From: DATLCF01 sp035526505
Lineage (GTDB): Bacteria; Patescibacteriota; Saccharimonadia; Saccharimonadales; UBA4665
DNA: 64,000 nucleotides
Direction of reading: 5' to 3'
NCBI GenBank assembly: GCA_035526505.1
Contig: DATLCF010000002.1
Location: 62,001 to 126,000, forward strand
Of this stretch, positions 42,915 to 52,372 are shown piece by piece; position 1 is the stretch's first letter; each line of letters starts with the position of its first letter. Both the position numbers and the translations under genes were made by a program. The notes below the pieces were generated by a model. The model worked only from the letters and a program-made list of their open reading frames with translations. It had not been told where the DNA came from and ran no database searches.

Positions 42915-45455
42915 ATGGAATACAAACAAACAACTATATACAACCTGGAAGTTGCCCAAGCGCTCGAGCAGCTTAAGGCTGTACCGCAAGGGCTTACAAG
43001 CAGCGAAGCCGCGGCGCGGCTGAAGCAGTATGGGCCCAATGCGCTTGCGGCCAAAAAAACTTCGTGGCTTAAGCGGTTGGTTGAACCGTTTGCCAATGCC
43101 TTTGTGCTGGTGCTGTTGTTTGCATTGGGGTTGAGTATTGCCGAGGGCAAGGCCGTGGACGCTGCCATCATTGGCGTTATCGTGGGTGTAAATGCAGTAA
43201 TTTTTTATTTCCAACAATATTCGGTGGGCCGGGTACTAAAGACATTAAAAAAGCAGGATGTATCGCATGCCAGTGTGTTGCGTGGTGGCCAAACCGTGCA
43301 GATCCCCAGCGAGCGGCTAACCTATGGCGACATTGTGCATGTAGAGGAGGGGATGAAGGTACCGGCAGACGGGCGGCTCATACAAGCCAACCAGGTGGAG
43401 GCCGACGAAGCCATGCTTACTGGCGAATCGCTGCCCGTGCACAAACACGCCGCAGCTATCGCCAGCACCAAACAGCTATACGAGCAGCACAACATGCTGT
43501 TTAAAGGCACGTATGTAAAAACCGGCAGTGGCCTGCTGCTGGTAAGCGGCATTGGCAACAAGACCGAGCTGGGAAGCATTAGCAATCTGGCTGCCCAGGC
43601 CGACATTGGTCGTTCGCCCATAGAGCGCAAGATAGATACGCTAACCAAGCGGTTAATTGTGGCCATTGCCTGTGCCGCTGGTGTTGCCCTGGCCCTGGCT
43701 GTGTGGCGGGGTATTGCGTTGGAAGAAGCGTTGCGCTTTAGCCTGGTAATTGTGGTGTCGGCTGTGCCAGAAGGATTACCCGTAGCGTTCACCATTGTGT
43801 TGCTATTAAGTGCCCGGCGCATGGCAAAGGTGCAGGCGTTGGTAAAGAAAATTTCTAGTATCGAAACCATGGGCGCCATAACTATGATTGCCACTGACAA
43901 AACCGGCACCATTACCCAAAACAAATTGTCGGTGGCCGACAAGCACACCACGCACGGCAGTGCTGCATCGTTTGACGAAGTCATCCGTGCTAGCCTGAAT
44001 ATTAGCGGCGACCACGCCGGCGATTCGCTGGACCATATATTATTGCAATCTATCCCACAGATTGCCATGCCGCACAACTGGCGTAAGGTAAAAGAGTTTG
44101 CCTTTAACCAGCAGCTGCGGGTCAGCGGTGTGTTGTGGCAGCATGCCAATGGCTATTCATTATATATAAAGGGTGCGCCGGAGCATGTGCTAAGCCACTG
44201 CGGCATGCATCACCGCAACGACGCCAAGATACAACAGGCGCTGGAAGCCTTTACTGGCCGGGGCTACCGTACCATTGCATTCGCGCACAAAGATTTTAGC
44301 GAACCACCCAGTACCTTAGAACATGGCACGCTGGCCGATCTAAGCTTTGACGGCTTTGTAGGCATGGCCGACCAACTGCGCCCACATATCGCCCGAGCCG
44401 TAGCCGAAGCCCACCGGGCAGGCATAGATGTAATAATGCTGACTGGCGACCACGTACGTACTGCCGGCTTTATTGCCCGCCAGGTGGGTATCGCCGCAAC
44501 AGCGGACCAAATTAGCGATAGTGGGGTGCTGGCCAACGGCAGCCCTGAAGATATTAGGCACAGCCTGCAAACCGTGCGTGTGTTTGGCCGCGTACTGCCC
44601 GAACATAAATATGCGTTACTGAAGGCCACTCGCGGCCACGAAATTACGGCCATGACCGGCGATGGCGTGAACGATATTCCAGCGCTGGTAGAGGCCGATG
44701 CCGGCATTGCCATGGGCAGTGGTACTGATGCCGCCAAAGATGCCAGTGATATTGTGTTGCTGGATAACAACTTTCACACCATTGTAGCCGCAGTGCGGGT
44801 AGGGCGCACCGCACTAGCTAATATTCGCAAAATGCTTATGTATTTACTGGGCACCAGCGCCGGCGAGGTTATGACCATGCTGTTGGCGTTGGTATTTGGC
44901 ATTCCGTTGCCAGTGGCAGCCATCCAGATTTTATGGATCAATTTGGTAACCGATGGTGTGTCGGTGATCCCCTTGGGTCTGAGTCCGCCAGAGGACCGTC
45001 AAATGTTGCAGCCACCCCGCGCGCCCAGTGCGCCGCTGCTTAACCTCCGCCAGGTGTCGCGCATTATGGTTATGAGCGTGGTCATGGCCGGCAGCGTGCT
45101 GTTTGTATTTAACCTCAACCTGGACAAGGGCGAGCATTATGCCCAAACCCTGGCGTTTCTAAGCCTGATTGTAGTGCAGTGGGCCAATGCCTTTAATGTT
45201 AATGTCGAATACAAGTCGTGGCTGTATAATTTTGTGCGCCCTAACAAAAAATTGTGGGCGGCCATTGTAGTATCCATTGTCCTGCAAGTGATAATATTTA
45301 TGACGCCGCTTGGTGAGTTCCTAGATGTAGTAGCCATACAGTGGCGCGACGCCGTGTTGGCCATTGCGCTGCCTGCGCTGGCTGTACTGCTGGCGGTTGA
45401 CACACACAAACTAGTCTTTCACTACCTGCACAAACGGCAGCTTGCCAAAGCATGA
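42915..45455 (+). CDS. P2-type cation-transporting ATPase
   Basis: 846 residues. N-terminal cation-ATPase domain, actuator TGES (169-172), VPEGLP in the fourth membrane helix, phosphorylation site DKTGT (D328), and hinge GDGVNDIPAL. Six C-terminal helices complete the pump. The PEGLP motif and length fit calcium or related divalent-cation (P2A) pumps; the ion is not proven. The gene stands alone upstream of the metK riboswitch. Confidence 0.92.
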   Translation: MEYKQTTIYNLEVAQALEQLKAVPQGLTSSEAAARLKQYGPNALAAKKTSWLKRLVEPFANAFVLVLLFALGLSIAEGKAVDAAIIGVIVGVNAVIFYFQQYSVGRVLKTLKKQDVSHASVLRGGQTVQIPSERLTYGDIVHVEEGMKVPADGRLIQANQVEADEAMLTGESLPVHKHAAAIASTKQLYEQHNMLFKGTYVKTGSGLLLVSGIGNKTELGSISNLAAQADIGRSPIERKIDTLTKRLIVAIACAAGVALALAVWRGIALEEALRFSLVIVVSAVPEGLPVAFTIVLLLSARRMAKVQALVKKISSIETMGAITMIATDKTGTITQNKLSVADKHTTHGSAASFDEVIRASLNISGDHAGDSLDHILLQSIPQIAMPHNWRKVKEFAFNQQLRVSGVLWQHANGYSLYIKGAPEHVLSHCGMHHRNDAKIQQALEAFTGRGYRTIAFAHKDFSEPPSTLEHGTLADLSFDGFVGMADQLRPHIARAVAEAHRAGIDVIMLTGDHVRTAGFIARQVGIAATADQISDSGVLANGSPEDIRHSLQTVRVFGRVLPEHKYALLKATRGHEITAMTGDGVNDIPALVEADAGIAMGSGTDAAKDASDIVLLDNNFHTIVAAVRVGRTALANIRKMLMYLLGTSAGEVMTMLLALVFGIPLPVAAIQILWINLVTDGVSVIPLGLSPPEDRQMLQPPRAPSAPLLNLRQVSRIMVMSVVMAGSVLFVFNLNLDKGEHYAQTLAFLSLIVVQWANAFNVNVEYKSWLYNFVRPNKKLWAAIVVSIVLQVIIFMTPLGEFLDVVAIQWRDAVLAIALPALAVLLAVDTHKLVFHYLHKRQLAKA

Positions 45456-45487
45456 GCGGCGCTGCTATACTTGGCGTACTTAACAAC

Positions 45488-45600
45488 CTAAAATATACAG
45501 AGCGCAGCGAGAGATCTAGCTTGATGACCTGCCGGCAACCTGTTTGTTCGTAAATAAGGTGCCCCATCTAGTCCCGACATAACTGGGAAAAGATATTTGA
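45488..45600 (+). promoter_or_regulatory. SAM riboswitch (S-box/SAM-I clan)
   Basis: Core features: GAGCGCAGCGAGAGATCTAG, GATGACCTGCCGGCAACC and AAGGTGCC, in the order and spacing of the SAM-I/SAM-IV clan. Outer stem AAATAT (about 45491) pairs with ATATTT (about 45593). It lies directly upstream of metK, the gene for SAM synthesis, the classical target. Confidence 0.85.
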
Positions 45601-45610
45601 GGTTTCTTGT

Positions 45611-45647
45611 ATCCTTTCCTGGTTTGCGTCAAGAAAGGATTTTTTTA
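45611..45647 (+). promoter_or_regulatory. Expression platform hairpin overlapping the metK ribosome-binding site
   Basis: ATCCTTTC (45611-45618) pairs with GAAAGGAT (45633-45640), followed by TTTTTT directly before ATG. The right arm is the Shine-Dalgarno, so the hairpin can both terminate transcription and hide the ribosome site. Confidence 0.65.
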
Positions 45648-46765
45648 TGCCAAAAGTTACTAAGTTTGCCAGCGAGTCGGTATGCGCCGGCCATCCGGAC
45701 AAAGTTGCCGACCAAATTAGCGATGCTATTGTTGATGCCTGCCTAAACCAAGACCCCACCAGCCGTTGTGCGGTGGAAGTACTGGTGGGTGCCGACCGCG
45801 TTGTATTGGCAGGCGAGGTCAAAACCGCTGCCAAGGTAGATTTTGTGGCTATTGCCCGTGAACAAATTAAACGCTTGGGTTATACCGAACCGGCATGGGG
45901 CTTTAGCCATGAATCGCCGGTAGATAACTATTTGCACCAGCAGTCACCGGAAATTAGCGTGGGCGTGGACGACCACGGGGCTGGCGACCAGGGCATGATG
46001 TTTGGCTATGCTTGCAGCGACACGCCGGAGCTAATGCCGCTACCCATTACCCTGGCACATGCGCTTACCAAAGCTTTGGATGAGGCCCGCGAAACCAAAA
46101 CAATTGGCTATTTGCGTCCAGACGGCAAAGCCCAGGTGGTGGTCAATTACGAAGGCGACAAGCCGGTGGGTGTAGAACACGTTACTGTTGCTATCCCGCA
46201 CAGTCCGGACGTTACCATTGACCAAGTGCGGCAGGATGTGTACGACAGAATTATCACTCCCGTGCTGAAAAAGTACGGGTATACGGTGGACATCCAGAAC
46301 ACGATTGTAAACGGTACCGATGTATGGCATACGCCTGGGCCGGCCAGCGACAGTGGGCTTACGGGTCGTAAAATTGTGGTGGATGGGTATGGCGGTTTTG
46401 CCCGCGTGGGCGGCGGCGCATTCAGCGGTAAAGACCCCAGCAAGGTAGACCGCTCGGGTGCTTACGCTGCGCGGTATTTGGCTAAAAACATTGTCGCTGC
46501 CAAGCTGGCAGACGAAGCCGAGGTGGCGGTAGCCTATTACATTGGCGCCAAAGCACCGGTGCTACTGACTATTAACACCTTTGGCACCGCCAAGAAACCA
46601 GAGGCCCAACTGTACGACTTTGCTAGCAACCTGCTTATCCCGTCGGTAAAAAATATTGTCGAAAAGCTAAACTTGCGCCGGGCTATTTACCTGCAAACTG
46701 CGGCGTATGGCCACTTTGGCAAGCCTGACTTGCCTTGGGAAAAAATCGAAATCGCAGCTCGATAA
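45647..46765 (+). CDS. metK: S-adenosylmethionine synthetase
   Basis: 372 residues, near usual length. GHPDKVADQISDAIVDACL at the N-terminus (ATP and metal site), GAGDQGMMFGYA (signature 1) and GGGAFSGKDPSKVDRSGAY (signature 2) are all present. It makes SAM from methionine and ATP. Regulated by the riboswitch upstream: high SAM should lower expression. Confidence 0.97.
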   Translation: MPKVTKFASESVCAGHPDKVADQISDAIVDACLNQDPTSRCAVEVLVGADRVVLAGEVKTAAKVDFVAIAREQIKRLGYTEPAWGFSHESPVDNYLHQQSPEISVGVDDHGAGDQGMMFGYACSDTPELMPLPITLAHALTKALDEARETKTIGYLRPDGKAQVVVNYEGDKPVGVEHVTVAIPHSPDVTIDQVRQDVYDRIITPVLKKYGYTVDIQNTIVNGTDVWHTPGPASDSGLTGRKIVVDGYGGFARVGGGAFSGKDPSKVDRSGAYAARYLAKNIVAAKLADEAEVAVAYYIGAKAPVLLTINTFGTAKKPEAQLYDFASNLLIPSVKNIVEKLNLRRAIYLQTAAYGHFGKPDLPWEKIEIAAR

Positions 46766-46784
46766 GCTCAGCTTGTCCGCTTTT

Positions 46785-46899
46785 CTAGTCCTCTGACTCA
46801 AGAGACCGTTCACGCGCGGTATAGAATTTTTTGAGCCGAAGTCTCAAAAAGATTTTATCCGGCTGTACTTCCGTTGAGTCTCTTGAGTCAGAGGACTAG
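46785..46899. repeat. 115-bp element bounded by perfect 21-bp inverted repeats
   Basis: Left arm 46785-46805, CTAGTCCTCTGACTCAAGAG plus a final A; right arm 46879-46899 is its exact reverse complement. Inside is a second hairpin, TTTTTGAG and CTCAAAAA around CCGAAGT. No obvious target-site duplication. It could be a miniature transposable element or a long structured RNA/terminator after metK. Confidence 0.6.
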
Positions 46900-46941
46900 A
46901 GCGCGGAAGCCGGTGGTATACTGGGATAAGAAAGAGTTTCT

Positions 46942-48384
46942 ATGTTGCGCCGCAGTCTTGTGTACGTGTACGAGTTAATTGCGTTTGTAACCGGCTTTTG
47001 CCTGATGGCGTACGAGCTGGTGGCATCGCGGTTGCTGGCGCCCACTATTGGTAGTTCAACATATGTATGGACAAGCGTGATCGGGGTGATTATTGGTGCA
47101 CTGGCCACTGGCTATGCAGCCGGAGGCTGGCTGGCGGACAAGCGGGTGGCCAAGCAGGATATTGCCTGGTTGTTGTTAGTCGCGGCTGGGACGGTACTGG
47201 CCACATTGGTCTTTGCTGACCTTATATTGGCCTTGGCTGTGCGGATGTTTTCGGATGCTAGGCTGCAGGGGTTGTTTGCCTCGTTACTGTTGTTCATGCC
47301 CACCAGTTTTATATTGGGCATGATTAGCCCTTATCTGGTGCGGTTGCGGCTGGAATCGCTGGCCACTGCCGGACGGTCGGTGGCGGGTTTGAGTGCGCTG
47401 AACTCGGTGGGTGGCATTGTAGGCACCTTTTGTGTGGGCTTTATCTTTTTTGGTTATTTTGGATCGCGCCAAACGCTGGAGCTGGTAATTGTGGTATTGA
47501 CCGCGGCAAGTTTTTTGATAGTGCCGCGATACTGGCTGGGTTTGCGCCTGGTACTAGCCGGAACCATGGTGTTTTCGCTGGTGTTCCAATTTGTACAGGT
47601 GGTTGGCGCGGTGGGGGTAGAAATTGACACGCCATCGTCGCACTATCGGGTGGTGGATGGGGAATACAACGGTCGCCCGGTGCGGGTGCTTACTATGGGG
47701 CCGGGTGGCCTGCAGTCTGGCATATATACGGACGGCACCAAGGGGTTAGTGTTTGATTATACCCGCCAAATGGCGGCGATTGTGGCAACTGCACCGCATA
47801 AGGACCACATACTTATCTTGGGCGGCGGCGCGTTTACGTTGCCGCAATATCTGGCCCAAGCGTACCCGCAGGCACAGATTGATGTGGCCGAAATTGACCC
47901 GCAGCTGCCGGTAATAGCTAAAAAATATTTTGGCTATACCAACCCGTCTAATGTGCGTATATTTGCCCAAGATGCACGTACTTATTTGGAGCGCACTAAT
48001 CAAACCTACGATGTGGTATTGGTAGATGTGTATAGCGACCTGGCTGTGCCGTTTTCGCTTACTACCACAGAATATGCACAGGCCTTGGACCGTGTTGTTG
48101 CACCGCGCGGTATGGTTGCGGCTAATGTGGTGGCGGCCAAGGGTATGGGGTGCGCACCGCTGTTGGGCGCTATGCACGCATCATACGCCGGTCGGTTTAA
48201 AAACTACAAGGTATTTCCGCAGGACGACAGGGAACTCATGCTGAGCCAGAACATTGTTATAGCCTACAGCAACACAGAGCTTGGTCTGGACGCACTGCAT
48301 CCGGTTACTATCCGCTTACCAGAAGGTCGGCAGCTGAGTGATAACTTTGCACCGGTAGAGCGCTTGCAACAGCAGTGTAAATAA
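46942..48384 (+). CDS. Membrane-bound spermidine-synthase-like protein
   Basis: 480 residues. The first ~220 form seven to eight membrane helices. The C-terminal domain is a Rossmann spermidine-synthase fold: ILILGGGAFTLPQYLAQAYP (SAM-type glycine loop), VAEIDPQLPVIAKKYFG, QDARTYL, and VVLVDVYSDLAVPFSLTT. Catalytic residues for the aminopropyl transfer are not clearly kept, so the activity is uncertain; such fusions are common and uncharacterised. TGGTATACT (46915-46922) is the likely promoter. Confidence 0.85.
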   Translation: MLRRSLVYVYELIAFVTGFCLMAYELVASRLLAPTIGSSTYVWTSVIGVIIGALATGYAAGGWLADKRVAKQDIAWLLLVAAGTVLATLVFADLILALAVRMFSDARLQGLFASLLLFMPTSFILGMISPYLVRLRLESLATAGRSVAGLSALNSVGGIVGTFCVGFIFFGYFGSRQTLELVIVVLTAASFLIVPRYWLGLRLVLAGTMVFSLVFQFVQVVGAVGVEIDTPSSHYRVVDGEYNGRPVRVLTMGPGGLQSGIYTDGTKGLVFDYTRQMAAIVATAPHKDHILILGGGAFTLPQYLAQAYPQAQIDVAEIDPQLPVIAKKYFGYTNPSNVRIFAQDARTYLERTNQTYDVVLVDVYSDLAVPFSLTTTEYAQALDRVVAPRGMVAANVVAAKGMGCAPLLGAMHASYAGRFKNYKVFPQDDRELMLSQNIVIAYSNTELGLDALHPVTIRLPEGRQLSDNFAPVERLQQQCK

Positions 48385-48416
48385 AATACCGCCCGGTTTT
48401 TTGGGCGGTATTTTTA
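48383..48416. terminator. Bidirectional terminator
   Basis: AAAATACCGCCC and GGGCGGTATTTTT form a 12-bp stem between two convergent genes. Confidence 0.9.
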
Positions 48417-48435
48417 GAACGAGCGGTCGGTCGGC

Positions 48436-49632
48436 TTAGCCGCGGCGGCGGTTGCGCCAAATACGGTGGGCTGCAGCACCGGTAATGCCAGAGCCGGCAA
48501 ACAGGCCTAGGAACTCGCCAGGGCCGGTGTTGGGCAATTCCACATCGGCGGTAGTAACGGGGGTGTTACACTCAGGCGATTCGGGTGGCAGCGTTTCTTT
48601 GCCTGGTACTGTACAGTGCGCCTTGGGTTGTTCGGGCTGACATTCTGGTTTGTTAGGGGTATTGGCACAGGTTTCCGGGGGTTGTACCACCGTGAATACA
48701 GCCTTACAGTGGCTACCGCTGGCACTCAGGGCGCCGGCCTTTACCGTAACAGTTACCGTGTAGGTGCCGGGCTTGTAGGTGTGGGGGCCGGCCTGGGCAG
48801 TTGTGGCGCCAGTGGTTACTGTTTGGTCGGCAGTGTTATCGCCAAACGTAAAGGTGTAGCCGGTAATGGTGGTATTGGTGGCAGTAGCTTTGGCATTAAA
48901 AGTGGCAGTTACTTCACCTTGTTCGTTCGGCTTACCAAAGCTGGCTACCAGCTGGTCACAGCTAAGCGATGCTTTGGGTGTGGTAGGAGGGGTAGGGGGT
49001 GTCGGGGGTTTGGGGGGAGTGGTGGGCGGTGTAGCAGTTACTACGTTACCGCATTCGGTCATAACACCAAATACCATTTTGCCGTCCTTTATATGTACCA
49101 GCATTTTGCGGCTGTCTTTGGCAAAAGAGCTTGTGGTAGTACGCATGTAGGCATTGGTACCAGGAATTTGGGTGGCGCCGGCAACGCTAAAACGCGCGCC
49201 TACTTTGGCATTGGTGCCTACAACTTTGCCGTCAACAACCACACGGCCGTCGCGGTAAACGGTACCCATTACAGTATTGGTGGTGTCCATACTGTTAATA
49301 ACGCTGGTGCTGGCACCGGCGTAGTTCATGATTTTTTGTACGTCAGTGTAGTCTTTTTTAACTGTAGGGGAGTCGGCATGGCCGGACTTGTTGGTGCTGT
49401 AAAAACACTTTAGTGCTGCAATGTATGATGCAGCGTTCTGATTGTCGTGGCCCAGGCCGAAGTACACGATGTTTACCGCGTCGGCGTTGTCCCAATCGGT
49501 TACGCCACAGGCAGGTGCTGCTGCAGCAATTTGGGTGTTAATAATATTGGTGGCAGCAGTAGCTGTCAAAGCACACATAAAAACAGTGCTGACAAGCAAT
49601 GCGCGACCTCTGGTAAACATAGTACGAATCAT
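48436..49632 (-). CDS. Secreted LPXTG surface protein with PKD-like domain
   Basis: 398 residues. Signal peptide (about 8-35) and an N-terminal secreted domain of unknown family. A Thr/Pro-rich linker (TPPTTPPKPPTPP, about 205-225) and a PKD/Ig-like domain (about 232-318) follow. The C-terminus LPNTGPGEFLG, a hydrophobic stretch, then RIWRNRRRG is a full sortase signal. It should be covalently attached to the cell wall. GGGAGGAG precedes the ATG. No sortase gene is in the window. Confidence 0.85.
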   Translation of the reverse strand: MIRTMFTRGRALLVSTVFMCALTATAATNIINTQIAAAAPACGVTDWDNADAVNIVYFGLGHDNQNAASYIAALKCFYSTNKSGHADSPTVKKDYTDVQKIMNYAGASTSVINSMDTTNTVMGTVYRDGRVVVDGKVVGTNAKVGARFSVAGATQIPGTNAYMRTTTSSFAKDSRKMLVHIKDGKMVFGVMTECGNVVTATPPTTPPKPPTPPTPPTTPKASLSCDQLVASFGKPNEQGEVTATFNAKATATNTTITGYTFTFGDNTADQTVTTGATTAQAGPHTYKPGTYTVTVTVKAGALSASGSHCKAVFTVVQPPETCANTPNKPECQPEQPKAHCTVPGKETLPPESPECNTPVTTADVELPNTGPGEFLGLFAGSGITGAAAHRIWRNRRRG

Positions 49633-49779
49633 AAAACTCCTCCCTTAGGATTAAGCACATTTTAACCTAAAAATGTGCATATGTCAATACTCTTCCCCAA
49701 TACCCACATATATATTGCAACATAGCATTATTGCCGCAGATACTGCAACTATATTATAAAAATTATGACAAAACGAGAA

Positions 49780-50344
49780 CTATGCCGTCACAGTGCCTAT
49801 GAGCGATGTTTGGGCAAGTACATGGCCATGTATAGCTGCCATACAATCGGTACGTGTCGTTGTGTTTGGCAAGTTTAGGGTAGTATCCAGGGCGTACAGA
49901 TTAAATACATAATTGTGCGTGCCAGTTGGCGGGGCAGGTGCCACATAGCCGGGTTTGCCCGTGCTGGTTACCCCCTGCAGTGCACCGGCGGGGATGCTCC
50001 CTTGGGGTATGGTGGTAGTAATGACAGGTATATTCCATAAAATCCAATGTACAAAATCGCCATGAGGGGCATTGGGATCATGCATGCACAGGGTCAAACT
50101 TTTAGCTTTTTGCGGCACGCCCGTAATTGTCAGTGGTGGACTTGTACTACTTCCCCTGGCAGTATAGATAGTAGGTATGGCCGCACCAGACGCAAAAGCC
50201 GGACTAGTTAGTGTCAGTTCCACGTAAGGCGCCCGTGGTGGTTCCCTGGGTGTTGTTGCCCTGGGGTGCACCAAGTTTATTTATGGCAACAACGGTTAGG
50301 ACAAGCAAAACAAAAAGCACAGTTGTGCTAAATATTCGTTTCAT
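49780..50344 (-). pseudogene. PEBP/YbhB-YbcL family protein, frameshifted near the N-terminus
   Basis: From the ATG at 50344 a signal-like start (MKRIFSTTVLFVLLVLTVVA) leads to GNNTQGTTTG and a premature stop. Removing one base of the G-run on this strand (CCC at 50232-50234 on the plus strand) rejoins it to APYVELTLTSPAFASGAAIP. The rest is a complete PEBP fold, with HDPNAPHGDFVHWILWNIP and GTHNYVFNLYALD. Either a recent pseudogene or a sequencing error. Function of these Raf-kinase-inhibitor-like proteins in bacteria is unclear. Confidence 0.7.
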
Positions 50345-50547
50345 AGGTGCTTTTATTATATCCCCATGCGCAAGCATAAGCAGCCTAATATTAAAAAATC
50401 CTGTGGTTAAATGTTGATATCTATACTACAAACCAGATTAAAATCGAAAATATTGAAGGGTGCTTACATTGGCCGCAGGCCAGGTGAGCGGTGTGGGATT
50501 TACCCCCGTATCCTCAATCTTCCAGATCTTGTATAATATGTTCTAAT

Positions 50548-51150
50548 ATGACAGATATTTATAATTACCAATCATTCACCGTTCAGCCCCTACCTATAGA
50601 GCCGGTAGAGAATGTAAGGGGTTGCTTCGAAAGATTACTTACGGGCGAACTGCCCGCGTTTGTATTAAAGCATAGCGACCCAGACAGGGCTGCAAACCTT
50701 ATCGATGCGGCAGCCTCGCAATTTGGCTTTAGACTGTCATGCGAGCCTTTTGACCTTACCGATATTTGGGATATCGGCTTGCACGTAGATGACGCTGCCA
50801 GTCCTAACATTCCCGTTAAGTTGGTTAACAGTCATAGAACATTTGGTGAAATTGGCGGTAAAGCGCTATTTGGTGCCACAACTGCGCAGTACGCAGAGTT
50901 GTCCGCTATTGATCAGTTTAAAGCAGGTAAAGAAATTAATGAGGCATATAAAAACGGCCTATTGCCTGCAAATTTTATTAATAATGTATATGGGGCCGAA
51001 TTTAATGCTGGGCACTGGCCATTATTTGTGGCAGTCGGCAGCCGGCCGGTCTTTCATGATTTTGTCACTGTGCCAGCTGATAAAATGCACGAACGCCAAA
51101 GCACTGTCTATACATATCAACACCCCGACAGTAATCTACCCCTCAAATAA
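50548..51150 (+). CDS. Hypothetical protein, possible 2-oxoglutarate oxygenase-like fold
   Basis: 200 residues from the ATG at 50548, which lies 10 nt after TATAAT (50532-50537). GLHVDD (H79-x-D81) and a later GSRPVFHDF (R166, H170) could be the metal triad and 2-oxoglutarate arginine of a cupin-type dioxygenase, but this is only by eye. Overlaps rarA 3' end by 15 bp (convergent). Confidence 0.45.
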   Translation: MTDIYNYQSFTVQPLPIEPVENVRGCFERLLTGELPAFVLKHSDPDRAANLIDAAASQFGFRLSCEPFDLTDIWDIGLHVDDAASPNIPVKLVNSHRTFGEIGGKALFGATTAQYAELSAIDQFKAGKEINEAYKNGLLPANFINNVYGAEFNAGHWPLFVAVGSRPVFHDFVTVPADKMHERQSTVYTYQHPDSNLPLK

Positions 51151-52317
51151 ACGCAGATCAGCAAGAGTCTCAGGCAAAAAGCCTTGGTCATGCTTAAAAT
51201 TGGCTTCCCACTTGTAATCTTTTTGGTAGCCCAAGTCTTTCATAAGTTTGGTGGGGGCGTTGCGTAAATGCAGGGGTACGGGCAGGTCGGGGTGCTCGCG
51301 CGCGGCAGCTTGCGCGCCATACATGGCATTGGCCACAGTGCGGGACTTTTTGGTTTTGGCCAGCACGGCAGCACAGTGAAATAGAGCGTATTGGCATTCC
51401 GGCATGCCAATACGCTCTACCGCCTGGAACGTGGCCACGGCCAGGTTGAGCGCTGCCGGAGCAGCCAAGCCAATATCTTCGGAGGCAAAAATAACCATCC
51501 GGCGGGCTACAAACTTGGGGTCTTCGCCAGCCTGCAATATACGGGCCATATAGTACAGGGTGGCATCGGCATCTGTTCCGCGCATGCTTTTTATGAACGC
51601 GCTAATGAGGTTGTAGTGGTTTTCGCCGGCTTTATCGTAACCGGGTACGCGTTTTTGGGCGGCGGTAGTGACGATGGCGGATGTAATGGTTTTGTTAGTC
51701 AGCTGCAGGGCTAGCTCCAAATTGCCCAATGCCACCCGGGCGTCGCCGCCAGATAATTCGGCCAGCAGGTCGATACTTTTGGTTGGCAGGCGCTTGGCCG
51801 TAAGTTTTTCCTGTTTGGCCGTCTTTTTAAGGATAGTAATAATGTCTTCTTTGGTGAGGGGCTCCAGCACCAGCACGCGGGAACGGGAAAGCAGCGGGGT
51901 AATGACCTCAAAACTGGGATTTTCCGTGGTAGCACCGATCAGCACAATTGTGCCGTCCTCTACATACGGCAAAAAGGCATCTTGCTGGGCTTTGTTAAAA
52001 CGGTGAATTTCGTCCACAAACAAAATAGTGCGCATACCCAGGCGTTGGTTGGCTTGAGCTGTGGCTACGGTAGCTGTAACATCGGCCTTTTTGGCTGTTA
52101 CCGCGCTGAGTTCAATAAATTCCGCCCCTGTTTCGCGGGCAATAATGCGTGCCAGCGTGGTTTTGCCACTGCCCGGAGGGCCCCAAAGTATGAGGCTGGT
52201 GGGTGCTTTGCGGGCGATAATTTCGCGCACAATCTGCCCTTGCTCAATCAGGTGCTTTTGCCCTACTACCTGTGCCAGTGTTTCGGGCCGCATGCGCTCG
52301 GCCAATGGTTGCTGCAT
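51136..52317 (-). CDS. rarA: Replication-associated recombination protein A (MgsA/WRNIP1 family)
   Basis: 393 residues. Walker A GPPGSGKTT, Walker B LFVDEIHRF, sensor region GATTENPSFEV, and the C-terminal tetramerisation part with KSMRGTDADATLYYMARILQAGEDPKF. AAA+ ATPase acting at stalled replication forks. Single gene. Confidence 0.95.
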   Translation of the reverse strand: MQQPLAERMRPETLAQVVGQKHLIEQGQIVREIIARKAPTSLILWGPPGSGKTTLARIIARETGAEFIELSAVTAKKADVTATVATAQANQRLGMRTILFVDEIHRFNKAQQDAFLPYVEDGTIVLIGATTENPSFEVITPLLSRSRVLVLEPLTKEDIITILKKTAKQEKLTAKRLPTKSIDLLAELSGGDARVALGNLELALQLTNKTITSAIVTTAAQKRVPGYDKAGENHYNLISAFIKSMRGTDADATLYYMARILQAGEDPKFVARRMVIFASEDIGLAAPAALNLAVATFQAVERIGMPECQYALFHCAAVLAKTKKSRTVANAMYGAQAAAREHPDLPVPLHLRNAPTKLMKDLGYQKDYKWEANFKHDQGFLPETLADLRLFEG

Positions 52318-52372
52318 AGTACCAACCAGTATAGTGCTACAATAGTCTCAGATAAACCATAAGCGGGGAACT

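Noticed and set aside
42539..43171. Minus-strand open frame of 210 codons across the tRNA and ATPase start
   Set aside because: It runs through tRNA-Gln and antisense to the ATPase N-terminus; chance frame.
44264..44770. Minus-strand open frame within the P-type ATPase
   Set aside because: Antisense to the conserved hinge region; no independent evidence.
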